Origin: Leadbetterella sp040829825
GTDB taxonomy: Bacteria; Bacteroidota; Bacteroidia; Cytophagales; Spirosomataceae
NCBI RefSeq assembly: GCF_040829825.1
Contig: NZ_JBFOLH010000021.1
DNA length: 64,000 nucleotides
Direction: 5' to 3' (one strand)
Part shown: one piece after another, positions 1 through 8,955 of the stretch
Numbering within the stretch: position 1 is the first letter of the stretch
Layout: each line of letters starts with the position of its first letter
Translations under genes and position numbers: made by a program
The notes under the pieces: model-generated
What the model was told of the DNA's origin: nothing
Databases searched by the model: none
What the model saw: the letters and a program-made list of their open reading frames with translations, nothing else

Positions 1-794
1 CGGGCCTGGATATTACCGTGGTCATGTTCATTATTACACGAAACCCGGTATTTTCCATTGACCCCCAGGTGCTGCAGTCAAGGGCAGTAATGGAAGAGAT
101 CGAGGAAACCTGCAAGTCGATTGAGAAAGAAGTGGGTGAGCACCTGTTTCATGCGTCGGCTTCCAACGAAGATACCATCATGCCCGACCTCAACCAGTTT
201 GTGAGCGAATACTGGCGGCTTCGTTTGCGCAGAACCATCCAGACCTGGAAAACCAAGATGCTGCCGCGAACAGTAACTCATATTTTAAAGGAGAAAGACG
301 ATATCGTACGGTTTTTTGAGCAGACCAACCTGCAGAACCACCAGCAGGACCGCGTAAAGTTTGTCTACCACCCTGACTTTATCTCCTCTACCAACCCGCT
401 TTTCGGGCTGGAATACAGCCAGTTTGTAAGGGGCTGCCACCTGGGGATTTTCCCGAGCTATTATGAGCCGTGGGGGTATACGCCTCTTGAATGTATTGTA
501 AGGGGTATCCCTACAGTTACCAGTGACCTCTCGGGCTTCGGAGATTACATCCAGGGACTCATGGCAGACCACGAAAATATGGGTATTTATGTGGTGAACC
601 GGAAAGAATATAATTTTGACAAAGCGGCCGATCAGCTGGCAGATATCATGTTCAAGTTTGTTACCCTGAACCGGAGAGAGAGAATTATGCAGCGAAACCG
701 GGTAGAGAATATTTCAGATGTCTTTGACTGGACCAACCTGCGGTCGTATTACGACACGGCCCATGACCTGGCTATCAAGAAAAAAGGCCGGTAA
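1..794 (+). CDS. Glycogen synthase, GT3 family (C-terminal part)
   Basis: The gene enters from the left edge; the open frame runs from base 3 with no start inside the window, so only about 264 C-terminal residues are seen. It builds alpha-1,4-glucan from a sugar nucleotide in the cytoplasm. The segment reading VRGCHLGIFPSYYEPWGYTP, followed by an ECI..GIP...SDLSGFG stretch, is the hallmark of the eukaryote-like GT3 glycogen synthases rather than the bacterial GT5 GlgA type; the Glu in YEPWGYTPLE lies in the nucleotide-sugar binding end of the GT-B fold. A Lys/Arg-rich stretch (KTKMLPRTVTHILK) precedes it. The gene is convergent with the cysteine desulfurase and they share a strong hairpin. 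Confidence 0.9.
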   Translation, partial: GLDITVVMFIITRNPVFSIDPQVLQSRAVMEEIEETCKSIEKEVGEHLFHASASNEDTIMPDLNQFVSEYWRLRLRRTIQTWKTKMLPRTVTHILKEKDDIVRFFEQTNLQNHQQDRVKFVYHPDFISSTNPLFGLEYSQFVRGCHLGIFPSYYEPWGYTPLECIVRGIPTVTSDLSGFGDYIQGLMADHENMGIYVVNRKEYNFDKAADQLADIMFKFVTLNRRERIMQRNRVENISDVFDWTNLRSYYDTAHDLAIKKKGR

Positions 795-804
795 CTGAAC
801 GCAG

Positions 805-862
805 AACGTGCCTGAAAAATCCGTAAACAGCTTTGTTTGCTGCCGGGTTTTTCAGGCACGTT
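805..862. terminator. Bidirectional terminator between convergent genes
   Basis: A perfect 15-bp inverted repeat (805-819 with 848-862, arm AACGTGCCTGAAAAA) encloses a 28-base loop and is followed by a T-rich run on the plus strand. It sits between the converging stop codons of the glycogen synthase and the cysteine desulfurase, so it can serve both. Confidence 0.7.
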
Positions 863-901
863 TGTTGTTTTCAGTCAGTAGATCACCCCTGAATTCCGGG
901 A

Positions 902-2044
902 TTACGATGCACCGAACAGCTTCGTGAGAATAGTTACGGTATTCGCGATATCTTCTTCTGTAGTGAATTTGCTGAAAGAGAAGCGTACATTGGCGCGGTC
1001 ATTGTCGAGCTTCAGCGCATTCAGCACATGAGAGCCCTGGTTGGTACCGCTGGAGCACGCGCTGCCGCCTGAGCAGGAAACCCCCTCGATGTCGAGGTTG
1101 AAAAGCAGCATCTCATTATCGGCATGGGCCGGGAAGCTCACATTCAGAACCGTGTAAAGACTGTTTTCCACGTCTGCCGACCTTCCGTTAAAAGATACCC
1201 CCGGTATATTTTCCTGTAAGAGGCGGATCATCTGCGATTTTAAGCCTTTTACATGCTTCTGGTGTTCTGCCAGTCCTGCATTGGCCAGCTCCAGCGCTTT
1301 GGCCAGCCCTACAATACCGTACAGGTTTTCCGTGCCGCCCCGCATGTTGCGCTCCTGGGCGCCGCCGTGGATAAAAGGAGATATTTTATTCCTGCCGTTA
1401 ATATAAAGGAACCCTACGCCTTTGGGACCGTGAAATTTATGGGCAGCTCCTACAATAAAATCAACCGGCAGCTGCTGCAGGTCAAAAGTATAATGGCCCA
1501 TGGTCTGAACGGTGTCTGAATGAAAAACAGCCCCGTGCTCCCGTGCCATCCCGCTGACCTTCTGAATAGGAAGCAGGTTGGCAATTTCGTTGTTGCCGTG
1601 CATGAGCGATATCATGCTGCGCGGGTGCTTTTCAAGCAGCGCCGGAATAGCATCAATGTTCAGCACGCCCTCCTGGTCATTCTCCAGGTAGGTTACACTG
1701 ACCTTTCCTGCTTTTTCGAGGTGATCCAGGGTGTGCAACACGGCATGGTGTTCTAAGCGGCTGGAAATAATGTGCTTTACGCCCAGGGCTTCCACGCTTT
1801 GGGTAAGCGCCGTATTGTCGGCTTCGGTACCCCCTGAAGTAAAGAATATTTCACCCGGTGAAGTATTTAAGACAGAAGCTACGGTCTTCCGTGCATTTTC
1901 TATTGCGGACTTCACTTTTCGTCCGTGCGAATGAATGGAGGAGGGGTTTCCGAAGAAATCGGTAAGATACGGCATCATCACTTCCAGCACCGCAGGGTCT
2001 ATGGGTGTGGTGGCCGCATTGTCGAGGTATATTTTTGTCGCCAT
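902..2044 (-). CDS. Cysteine desulfurase (IscS/NifS family)
   Basis: A PLP enzyme of 380 residues that takes sulfur from cysteine to give alanine and an enzyme persulfide, the sulfur source for Fe-S clusters and tRNA thiolation. The N-terminus YLDNAATTP is typical. The PLP lysine is K203 in GAAHKFHGPKG, and the catalytic cysteine is C330 in SGGSACSSG on the mobile loop, followed by SHVLNAL as in IscS. Length matches class I enzymes. The start is preceded by a TAATTTTG -7 box about 20 bases upstream. No isc or suf partner genes are adjacent. IscS, NifS and CsdA/SufS types are not easily told apart here, but the SACSSG loop favours the IscS/NifS group. Confidence 0.93.
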   Translation of the reverse strand: MATKIYLDNAATTPIDPAVLEVMMPYLTDFFGNPSSIHSHGRKVKSAIENARKTVASVLNTSPGEIFFTSGGTEADNTALTQSVEALGVKHIISSRLEHHAVLHTLDHLEKAGKVSVTYLENDQEGVLNIDAIPALLEKHPRSMISLMHGNNEIANLLPIQKVSGMAREHGAVFHSDTVQTMGHYTFDLQQLPVDFIVGAAHKFHGPKGVGFLYINGRNKISPFIHGGAQERNMRGGTENLYGIVGLAKALELANAGLAEHQKHVKGLKSQMIRLLQENIPGVSFNGRSADVENSLYTVLNVSFPAHADNEMLLFNLDIEGVSCSGGSACSSGTNQGSHVLNALKLDNDRANVRFSFSKFTTEEDIANTVTILTKLFGAS

Positions 2045-2064
2045 GATTTTGTTTCAATGGACCG

Positions 2065-2072
2065 CAAAATTA
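2065..2072 (-). promoter_or_regulatory. -7 box for cysteine desulfurase
   Basis: On the minus strand this reads TAATTTTG, matching the Bacteroidota sigma-A -7 consensus TAnnTTTG, and lies about 20 bases before the start codon at 2044. No clear TTTG -33 box was found at 17-20 bases upstream. Confidence 0.5.
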
Positions 2073-2117
2073 AGAAAAATATACCACTAACGTTTGTTAT
2101 ACGAACAATTCAGCGGA

Positions 2118-2462
2118 TTATTTATTTGTGCCGGCGCTCCAGTCGTCTTCATCGTTTTCATGAATAGGGATCTGGCTCAGGATTTTATTGGCTTTCGGGT
2201 CGGAATAGATGCTGTAACCGTTAACAAAGATGCCCATCGCGCCGTCGTTCTTGTTACGCATGGCATACAGGGTAGCTTCGTCGTCCAGGTCGTTAAGCCC
2301 CGTAAACCGGTAAACTTTGTCAATAACAATGTCTGAAATGTTTACCTTTTCTCCGTCTTTTTTGTAGGAGATATGTTCTTCCAGCAGGTTGAAGTCTTCG
2401 GTATAGCCTCTCTGGCGGAGTACTTCCATGACTTCGGATAGTGTTTTTTCGGTAAAGATCAT
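2118..2462 (-). CDS. Small conserved cytoplasmic protein, unknown function
   Basis: A 114-residue acidic protein starting MIFTEKTLSEVMEVL and containing RGYTEDFNLLEEHI. An in-frame ATG lies 29 codons further upstream, but that extension falls inside the repeat element at 2514-2639 and has no homologous character, so the start at 2462 is chosen. The 'GYTEDFNL' style opening is common in small Bacteroidota proteins sometimes labelled, I believe wrongly, as phosphoribosylpyrophosphate synthetase; there is no P-loop or PRPP-binding motif here. No signal peptide or membrane segment is visible. It stands alone between the cysteine desulfurase and a mobile-looking repeat. Confidence 0.6.
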   Translation of the reverse strand: MIFTEKTLSEVMEVLRQRGYTEDFNLLEEHISYKKDGEKVNISDIVIDKVYRFTGLNDLDDEATLYAMRNKNDGAMGIFVNGYSIYSDPKANKILSQIPIHENDEDDWSAGTNK

Positions 2463-2513
2463 AGGATTTCCGGTTTGATGTCTTCTGTTACAAGATAACG
2501 TATAAAAAGAAAA

Positions 2514-2639
2514 GAAGGTGTCTGAAAAGGGCACAAACTGCTGCGTCATTTTCGGAATCCGGGCTCATTTACATACTGGGGTATGCTTCTTTGCCCTCAT
2601 CTTCAATGTCTTGCTTTTGTACGCTTTTCAGACACCTTC
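2514..2639. repeat. MITE-like element with 16-bp terminal inverted repeats
   Basis: The ends are perfect inverted copies of GAAGGTGTCTGAAAAG (2514-2529 and 2624-2639) around a 94-bp interior that includes a smaller perfect palindrome, CATAC-TGGG-GTATG. It codes for nothing convincing. Size (126 bp) and structure fit a miniature inverted-repeat transposable element or the end-to-end remnant of an insertion sequence; no target-site duplication was established. Confidence 0.5.
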
Positions 2640-2670
2640 GTTGCTACACTCTTCAGGAAGAGGGGTGTAA

Positions 2671-4227
2671 TCAGTATTTGGCTGCCTGCCCCTCTTTCGG
2701 CGTAGTTATCCTGATAAACTCCCGGAGGTCTTCATTGCCCTGGATCAGGTCTTCTTTCCGCAGGTACATCATGTGCCCGGAGCGGTAGCCTTTCCAGTGG
2801 AATCTTTCCTGCAGCTTTCCGCCCGGATCTGCCTGCCACATATTGTATTTGGCATTAAAGTAGTCGCAGGCTCCGTCATAGTAGCCCGACTGGGTCAGCA
2901 CATGCAGATAAGGGTTGGCGGCCATGGCCCGGCGAAGGTTCTCGGCCAGGTTGGTCCTGTCCTGGGTCCAGGGATGTACCGGCCCGAACATGTTGTATTT
3001 CAGATCGGTCTTAAATTTCAGCTCTTCTCTCAGGTACATGTTGATGGGCGGGGTAAACGAGTGAAGCCATGAGGTCAGCTCGGCGTTGAAGTCGGGCCTC
3101 TCGCCTCCGTCTTTCAGGTCAATGCCCAGGTACCGTGAGTCGAGGCGGCCAATGGTGTATCCTTTGTCGCGCAGAAGCTCTTTCCAGAACAGGTTGGTGC
3201 TGATCTGGAGATTATTCTGCAGGATTACCTCTTCTTTTAACCCGGAATAACGGGCTATCCTGGAAACAATGGCTTTGCGTTTTTCAGGGCTCATGCTTCC
3301 GGCCTGGTTGAGTGCGGGAAGATATTCTTCAATAGTGAATTTCTCCACTTCAGGAAGAATGTCGAGCAGGTCTTTTGACTGAAGCGAGCTCTCCAGTACT
3401 TTATGATACCAGGCGGTAGCGGCATAATAGGGCAGCATGAGGCCGGCAGAGTTCACCGGGTCGCGCTCAATGCCCAGACCGGTAGGAGATACCAGCACCA
3501 CGCCGTTCAGGTACATCCAGTGATTGTTCTGCAATTCATAGGCAAGGCCTGAAACGCGGCTGGTGCCGTAGCTCTCGCCGATGAGGTATTTGGGCGAAGC
3601 CCAGCGGTTTACCCGGCTCACAAATGTATTCAGCCATTCGCCCAGGTACTTGATATCGGCATTTACTCCAAAAAAGGTGCTTTTAGGCACACTGTTGTCG
3701 ATAATCCTGCTGAAGCCGGTATTTACCGGGTCTATAAAGATAATATCGGCTACATCCAGGATAGAGTACGAATTGTCTTTATAGCCGTATGGCTGTACGG
3801 GGTATCCTTCATCATCAATATTCAGCACTTTCGGACCGGTATAGGCCAGGTGCATCCAGGCTGAAGCCGAGCCGGGCCCTCCGTTAAAGGAGAAAACCAG
3901 GGGCCTCCTGCTTTTGTCTTTTACGTCGGTTCTTTCGTAATAGGTATAGAAGCACGATGCGATGATCTTGCCGTTTTCATCCCATACGGGTTGTGTACCG
4001 GCTATAGCCTTGTACGGTACACGCTGTCCCTTAATGGTAACGGCGGCCTCTGTCACCACGGTCATATCGGGATCAAGCATTCTTGATTTGGAAACGGGGG
4101 CGTCGCTTTTGGGCCTGGCTTCAGCAGGAGCATCCGCTTTTTGGGCCGGTGGAGCCTGGCGCTGCCCCTGGGAGAAACCGCCTATACTGATCAGCAGCAG
4201 GCTGACGAAGAATAGATTTTTTTTCAT
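2671..4227 (-). CDS. Exported serine carboxypeptidase-like peptidase, S10 family
   Basis: A 518-residue secreted protein with a signal peptide (MKKNLFFVSLLLISIGGFSQ). FSFNGGPGSASAWMH matches the oxyanion-hole region of S10 peptidases, and GESYGTSR supplies the nucleophile, about S219; the remaining Asp and His of the triad lie in the C-terminal part, with GHMMY near the end. A Pro/Ala-rich linker follows the signal peptide. The in-frame ATG 11 codons upstream gives a poor N-terminus, so the start before the signal peptide is used. It lies 10 bases after the response regulator, forming the third gene of an operon with the sensor kinase and LytTR regulator. Confidence 0.88.
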   Translation of the reverse strand: MKKNLFFVSLLLISIGGFSQGQRQAPPAQKADAPAEARPKSDAPVSKSRMLDPDMTVVTEAAVTIKGQRVPYKAIAGTQPVWDENGKIIASCFYTYYERTDVKDKSRRPLVFSFNGGPGSASAWMHLAYTGPKVLNIDDEGYPVQPYGYKDNSYSILDVADIIFIDPVNTGFSRIIDNSVPKSTFFGVNADIKYLGEWLNTFVSRVNRWASPKYLIGESYGTSRVSGLAYELQNNHWMYLNGVVLVSPTGLGIERDPVNSAGLMLPYYAATAWYHKVLESSLQSKDLLDILPEVEKFTIEEYLPALNQAGSMSPEKRKAIVSRIARYSGLKEEVILQNNLQISTNLFWKELLRDKGYTIGRLDSRYLGIDLKDGGERPDFNAELTSWLHSFTPPINMYLREELKFKTDLKYNMFGPVHPWTQDRTNLAENLRRAMAANPYLHVLTQSGYYDGACDYFNAKYNMWQADPGGKLQERFHWKGYRSGHMMYLRKEDLIQGNEDLREFIRITTPKEGQAAKY

Positions 4228-4237
4228 AGGTGAAAGG

Positions 4238-4948
4238 TTATTTGTTGTACTTAATGGCATCTAAAAGGCTGTCCATGCTGCTGTCGCTTACAGGAATCTC
4301 AAATTTCCCTATGCTGATCCGGTGGTTACGGATAGACTCGATCTTGTCGAGATTCACAATAAAAGACTTTTGAACCCGCAGGAATTTCCCTTCAGGAAGC
4401 TTTTCCTCAATTCCTTTGAGAGTAGACTTGGTAAGAATAGGGTGAGTAGCCGTGGTTACAAATATTTTGATGTAATCTTTAAGCCCTTCAATATGGGTAA
4501 TGGTTTCAAAATTGACCTTGACCAGGGAGTATTCCACGTTGACGAACATGTAGTCGAGGTCGGTGCTCTTATTATTTTCTTTGACCACCAGGTTAAATCG
4601 CTCATACGCCTTGTTGGCCGCTTTGGTGAAGCGTTCCACACTCACGGGCTTCATCAGGTAATCAATGACCTCCAGGTTGTAGCTTTCCACCGCAAACTCT
4701 TCGTAAGCGGTAACAAAGATGATCATGGGCTTGTGGGTCAGGCTTTCCACAAACTTGGTACCGGTCATACCGGGCATCTGTATATCCAGGAAAATAAGGT
4801 CTATTTCGTTGGATTCCAGCAATTCCATGGCCTCAAATGCATTTTTGGCCGTTCCCGCCAACTCCAGAAACGGGATAAGGTGGATGTTTTCCACCATTAA
4901 ATTCCTTCCCAGCGGCTCATCGTCTACCACTATACATCTGAGCTTCAT
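4238..4948 (-). CDS. LytTR-type response regulator
   Basis: A 236-residue DNA-binding regulator. The receiver domain (about 1-120) has the acidic pair VVDDE, phospho-acceptor D55 in LIFLDIQMPG, and the conserved lysine in LMKPVS. The C-terminal LytTR domain (about 130-232) carries HIEGLKDYIKIF and FLRVQKSFIVNL. Its ATG overlaps the TGA of the upstream kinase gene (ATGA), so the two are translationally coupled and form a cognate pair. The target is unknown; the downstream carboxypeptidase in the same operon may be co-regulated. LytTR regulators usually bind paired direct repeats. Confidence 0.93.
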   Translation of the reverse strand: MKLRCIVVDDEPLGRNLMVENIHLIPFLELAGTAKNAFEAMELLESNEIDLIFLDIQMPGMTGTKFVESLTHKPMIIFVTAYEEFAVESYNLEVIDYLMKPVSVERFTKAANKAYERFNLVVKENNKSTDLDYMFVNVEYSLVKVNFETITHIEGLKDYIKIFVTTATHPILTKSTLKGIEEKLPEGKFLRVQKSFIVNLDKIESIRNHRISIGKFEIPVSDSSMDSLLDAIKYNK

Positions 4949-5973
4949 TTTTCTGATTTTTTAAGGATTAATCTCAAATATACATCAAAAATTCCATCTT
5001 TTTCCTGCAGGCGCAGTTCGTGTGCATTAGGATAAAGCAATTCAATGCGTCTTCTGACATTTTTAATACCAATGCCCGAATCCCGGTCTTTGGCCTGTGC
5101 CTCCTGTTGGCTGCACTTGTTTTTTACCGAAAACTCCATCACGTTTCCTTCCGATATTTTCAGTGTGATGTTGATGAAGGGGTCTTTTAAAAGCCCTACC
5201 CCGTGCTTGAATGCATTTTCAACGAAGGGAATGAGCAGCATGGGCTCCAGGCTGAGCCCGGCAGGATTTCCGTCTATATGAATCTGGATGTCTACATCTT
5301 CACCGAATCTCACCTTCTGGAGCCCGGCATAATTCTCCAGGTACCCGATCTCTTTTTCCAGGAGCACATATTTGTTCTCTGATTCGTAAAGCATGTAGCG
5401 GATCAGCTTGGAGAGCTCTATGGTGACTTTCTCAGCATTTTCTGATTTGATCCGGATCAGGTATACGATGCTGTTCAGGATGTTAAAAATAAAATGCGGG
5501 CTGATCTGCGAGCGAAGGAAGGCCAGCTCCGACAGCATCCGTTCGGCTTTTTCTTCTTCGGCTTTCCTGGACTGGGATAAAATAAGCGTTATCAGCCCGT
5601 AAAGGGTACTCATGCCGGTAACAAAAATGACTGGAAAGAGGGTGCGGGCATCGTAAACCCGTACGGTATGGCTGTCTACCAGGTAATCTTTGAGATAAAC
5701 ATAGCAGGCAAGATAGATCACAAAAAGGCCGGCCATGCTGAAAAAGTACCGGGCAATTTTGCCTTTATGGAGGTACTTGGGCGCCAGGAACTCAGCATTC
5801 AGGTAGAAAAAAGGGATCCCCAGCAGGTTGGCGGGTAAGGTAAGCATCTGGTACTCCAAACGCTTTTCGGCACCGTCAAGAACAGCATTCAGGATAGGAA
5901 GAACTACCCAGAGAAACCAGAAGGCAATGGAGAATATCCCCCTGAAAATGATGTCATTTCTGAAATTTTTCAA
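4945..5973 (-). CDS. LytS/YehU-like sensor histidine kinase
   Basis: A 342-residue membrane kinase. The N-terminal half holds about four hydrophobic segments (roughly 10-30, 43-60, 77-95, 112-133), then a short coiled coil leads to the His_kinase domain with LRSQISPHFIFNILNSI, phospho-acceptor H160. The ATP-binding domain has PFVENAFKHG and GIGIKNVRRRIELLYP. There is no periplasmic sensor domain, so the signal is probably sensed in or near the membrane. The stop overlaps the start of the LytTR regulator gene. Confidence 0.92.
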   Translation of the reverse strand: MKNFRNDIIFRGIFSIAFWFLWVVLPILNAVLDGAEKRLEYQMLTLPANLLGIPFFYLNAEFLAPKYLHKGKIARYFFSMAGLFVIYLACYVYLKDYLVDSHTVRVYDARTLFPVIFVTGMSTLYGLITLILSQSRKAEEEKAERMLSELAFLRSQISPHFIFNILNSIVYLIRIKSENAEKVTIELSKLIRYMLYESENKYVLLEKEIGYLENYAGLQKVRFGEDVDIQIHIDGNPAGLSLEPMLLIPFVENAFKHGVGLLKDPFINITLKISEGNVMEFSVKNKCSQQEAQAKDRDSGIGIKNVRRRIELLYPNAHELRLQEKDGIFDVYLRLILKKSEK

Positions 5974-6285
5974 TTTGTTTTCAAGTTGCTACGGCCGCAA
6001 TTTCACATATTAATGGTATACCTGAAGCAACAATAAGACAAAATTGATTAATCTATAGATTTAATGCACTAATTCTGACGATTTATCCTGATAAAATCCG
6101 GGTTTTAACCCGCTGATCGTACTGTGTATTTTGATTATCAGATATTTAGCAGAGAAATGTAAGCAGAAAAATAAAAAAGAGCTCTTTTTGCCTTTTATCC
6201 TCTTTATCCTGCCATTGGTCTAAATTAGGATTTACGGAGGTACGATATGCTGTAATTTTGTACCCGGAAATTTAAAATTTAACGA
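5974..6285. other. Divergent intergenic region, no gene
   Basis: These 312 bases separate the minus-strand kinase operon from the plus-strand outer-membrane protein gene. They are AT-rich and contain a 16-bp perfect palindrome, AAAAAGAG-CTCTTTTT at 6174-6189, that could be an operator or a hairpin, plus the promoter listed next. No open frame of note was seen. Confidence 0.5.
6231..6260 (+). promoter_or_regulatory. Promoter of the outer-membrane barrel gene
   Basis: TTTA at 6231-6234, an 18-base spacer and TAATTTTG at 6253-6260 match the Bacteroidota -33/-7 pattern (TTTG and TAnnTTTG). The start codon is 25 bases further on. Confidence 0.55.
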
Positions 6286-8787
6286 ATGCTGAAAAAAATG
6301 TTTACGGCGGTGCTGGTCACCGTGACCAGCTTATCTTTTGCACAAACCGGCGCTCCGAAAGGAGACGGCCGCATTACAGGTATCCTTACCGACAGCACCA
6401 GCCACGCACCGGTTGAGTTTGCTACACTCAGCTTATACAGAATGCCTAACCTTGCCCAGCCGGTAGACGGGGCCATGACCGATGACAAGGGGAAATTTGA
6501 CCTGAAAGAGCTGGCTTACGGCGATTATGTGATACGTTTTTCGTTCATTGGGTATACCGATAAAATTTCAGATGTGATTTCTGTTTCGGCGGGCAGCCGT
6601 GTAGTGAACCTGGGTACGGTTTTCCTGGCTCCATCGGCCCGGATGCTGAAAGAAGTGGAAGTGACCGGGCAGGCAGCCGTGATTGAAGAGCGGGTAGACC
6701 GCCTGGTATACAATGCCGACCGGGATATTACTTCTAAAGGAGGAGATGCCACGGAAGTGTTGCGGAAAGTTCCGCTTTTATCGGTTGACCTTGACGGAAA
6801 CGTGCAGCTCAGGGGTAGCTCAAGCATCCGGGTACTGATCAATAACAAACCTTCTACCATTATGGCTACCAGTGTGGCCGATGCGTTGAGACAGATACCT
6901 GCTGACCAGGTGAAAACGGTGGAGGTGATCACCTCTCCTTCTGCGAAATACGATGCGGAAGGCGCCACCGGTATTATCAATATCATTACCAAAAAGAATA
7001 ACCTGGAGGGCTACTCGCTCGGAGTGGACCTGGGAGGCGGAAACCGGGGCGGAAACCTGGGACTGAACGGAAACCTGAAAATGGGAAAGCTGGGTTTCAC
7101 CATGGGCGGTTGGGGAAGAGGGAATTTTAACCCTACCAAAACCGATTTCTTCCAGGAAGGGATGGGCCTGCCCGGAGATACCACCTACATTACCCGCCAG
7201 TCGGGTGACGGGAAAGACAAAATGTTCTTCGGCCGCTACTCGTTAGGAATGGATTACGATATCAGCACCTCCAAATCGATTTCGGCGGGCGCGCGTTTTG
7301 GTACGTTCTCTTTTAACCGCGACCAGGACCTGATCATCAACGAGTTTTTTAAATTTAACGGAAAGGAATCGCCGTTAAGGAGCTCGCACCTGGATGTAAA
7401 CAATAAAATGCCTACCAACAGCTGGGATTTTAACCTGGATTACCTGCATGTGATCAAACCACAGAAAGAGTTCAGCATCTCAACGCTGTATTCAAGAACC
7501 AATTCGAATTCGGGCTTTTCGCGTACTCCGGTGGCCGGAAGCGAGGGCATGATCTTTGACAATACCAATGACAGCCGGAACCAGGAATTTACGATACAAA
7601 CCGATTATACCACCCCGTTCAAAACCAACCAGATCTTTGAGCTGGGACTGAAAGGTATTTTCCGGATCGTGGATTCGGATTATGAGAATATCAGCCGGGT
7701 TGGAACCAGCCGTTTTTCTACCATAGGTGACCTGGTGTACAACCAGAATATCGGCGCTGCCTACCTGGGCTACACCTATTCCACAAAAAACAAATATACG
7801 TTTAAGCTGGGCGGAAGATATGAGTTTACCGATATCACGGCCAGCACCATGGGGCTGGTAGCCGAAAGCCGGAATCACCTGAATATCCCGTCGTACGGAA
7901 ACTTTATTCCGAGTGTAAATATATCCAGGACCTTTGCCCAGCGGTATACGGTTAAGCTGGCCTATAACCAAAGGATACAGCGCCCGGGAATGCAGCACCT
8001 GAACCCCAACGAAAACCAGGCTAACCCGCTGCGGATTTCAAGGGGAAACCCGGAGCTTGACCCGGAAATCAGCAACAATATTGAGGCCAGCATAAGTGCC
8101 GGGATCAACAAATTGTATTTCAACTTCTCGGTATTTACCCGGTTTACAGACAATGCCATTTCATCGCTGACCACCAAATGGGAAGAAAGAGGAGAAGGCG
8201 TGACCCTGACTACTTTTGAAAACGTGGGAAAAAGCCAGACCACCGGCATCAACTTCTTTGGTAACTACCAGATTACGCCAAAATGGTCATTTAACGGCGG
8301 GCTCGAAGCGTTTTATATGGTATTTGACGGCCTTGCTCCTGACCTGAACGGTTTGAGCATGGACTTTAATACCCAGGGATGGAACCTGAACGGACGGGTG
8401 ATGAGCCAGATCTCCCTGAATAAGGGCTGGCAGATCCAGGGTTTCGGGTTTATGCGGGGAAACAGTGTGATTGCGCAGGGGGTACAGAGCGGCTGGAGCC
8501 ATTATGCCCTGGGCTTCAGAAAAGAATTTGCCAACAAGAAGGGAAGCATTGGTCTCAATGCCCAGAACTTCTTCAAAGATCACATGAAGTTCACTTCTAC
8601 CCTGAATACTTTCCAGAATATCCAGGAATCAATTGACTACCGGTATAGCCGAGGCTTTAACGTGACGCTCAATTACAAGATCGGAAAGATGGGCCCCGAA
8701 GCCCTGAAGCCGAAAAAACGGGCCAAAGGCGTTAAAAATGATGACCTGAAGGATGCGGGCGGAGAGCAGCAACAGCAGCAGCAATAG
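6286..8787 (+). CDS. Outer-membrane beta-barrel protein with TonB-dependent-receptor-like plug
   Basis: An 833-residue outer-membrane protein. After the signal peptide (cleaved near SLSFAQ) comes a CarboxypepD_reg-like domain (about 28-120; GKFDLKELAYGDYVIRFS), then a plug-like domain (about 120-235) with TSKGGDATEVLRKVPLL and IEVI-type strand VKTVEVITSPSAKYDAEG, and finally a long beta barrel of the OMP_b-brl_3 kind, with YNQRIQRPGMQHLNPNENQANP. The C-terminus is a Lys-rich stretch ending in GGEQQQQQQ rather than the aromatic residue of classical receptors. No TonB box was identified and no SusD partner is adjacent, so a SusCD role is unlikely. Substrate unknown. Confidence 0.9.
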   Translation: MLKKMFTAVLVTVTSLSFAQTGAPKGDGRITGILTDSTSHAPVEFATLSLYRMPNLAQPVDGAMTDDKGKFDLKELAYGDYVIRFSFIGYTDKISDVISVSAGSRVVNLGTVFLAPSARMLKEVEVTGQAAVIEERVDRLVYNADRDITSKGGDATEVLRKVPLLSVDLDGNVQLRGSSSIRVLINNKPSTIMATSVADALRQIPADQVKTVEVITSPSAKYDAEGATGIINIITKKNNLEGYSLGVDLGGGNRGGNLGLNGNLKMGKLGFTMGGWGRGNFNPTKTDFFQEGMGLPGDTTYITRQSGDGKDKMFFGRYSLGMDYDISTSKSISAGARFGTFSFNRDQDLIINEFFKFNGKESPLRSSHLDVNNKMPTNSWDFNLDYLHVIKPQKEFSISTLYSRTNSNSGFSRTPVAGSEGMIFDNTNDSRNQEFTIQTDYTTPFKTNQIFELGLKGIFRIVDSDYENISRVGTSRFSTIGDLVYNQNIGAAYLGYTYSTKNKYTFKLGGRYEFTDITASTMGLVAESRNHLNIPSYGNFIPSVNISRTFAQRYTVKLAYNQRIQRPGMQHLNPNENQANPLRISRGNPELDPEISNNIEASISAGINKLYFNFSVFTRFTDNAISSLTTKWEERGEGVTLTTFENVGKSQTTGINFFGNYQITPKWSFNGGLEAFYMVFDGLAPDLNGLSMDFNTQGWNLNGRVMSQISLNKGWQIQGFGFMRGNSVIAQGVQSGWSHYALGFRKEFANKKGSIGLNAQNFFKDHMKFTSTLNTFQNIQESIDYRYSRGFNVTLNYKIGKMGPEALKPKKRAKGVKNDDLKDAGGEQQQQQQ

Positions 8788-8802
8788 ATAAGAAGACGCA
8801 GA

Positions 8803-8847
8803 TAACGCAAACAGGCACAGGGAGATACCCTGTGCCTGTTTGCGTTA
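8803..8847 (+). terminator. Strong hairpin after the outer-membrane protein gene
   Basis: A perfect 20-bp inverted repeat (8803-8822 with 8828-8847) closes on a 5-base loop, AGATA. It lies just after the stop codon and before the convergent idi gene, so it is probably a bidirectional transcription terminator or 3' mRNA stabiliser, though it lacks a long T run. Confidence 0.7.
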
Positions 8848-8955
8848 ATAGCCATAATAAGTCACTTTCCTGTATTAAAACACGGGTGAAAGTACAGGAT
8901 TGAACAAGAGCGGATAATTACATTGCGATGATGCCGTTAGCGCTATTTACATGCC

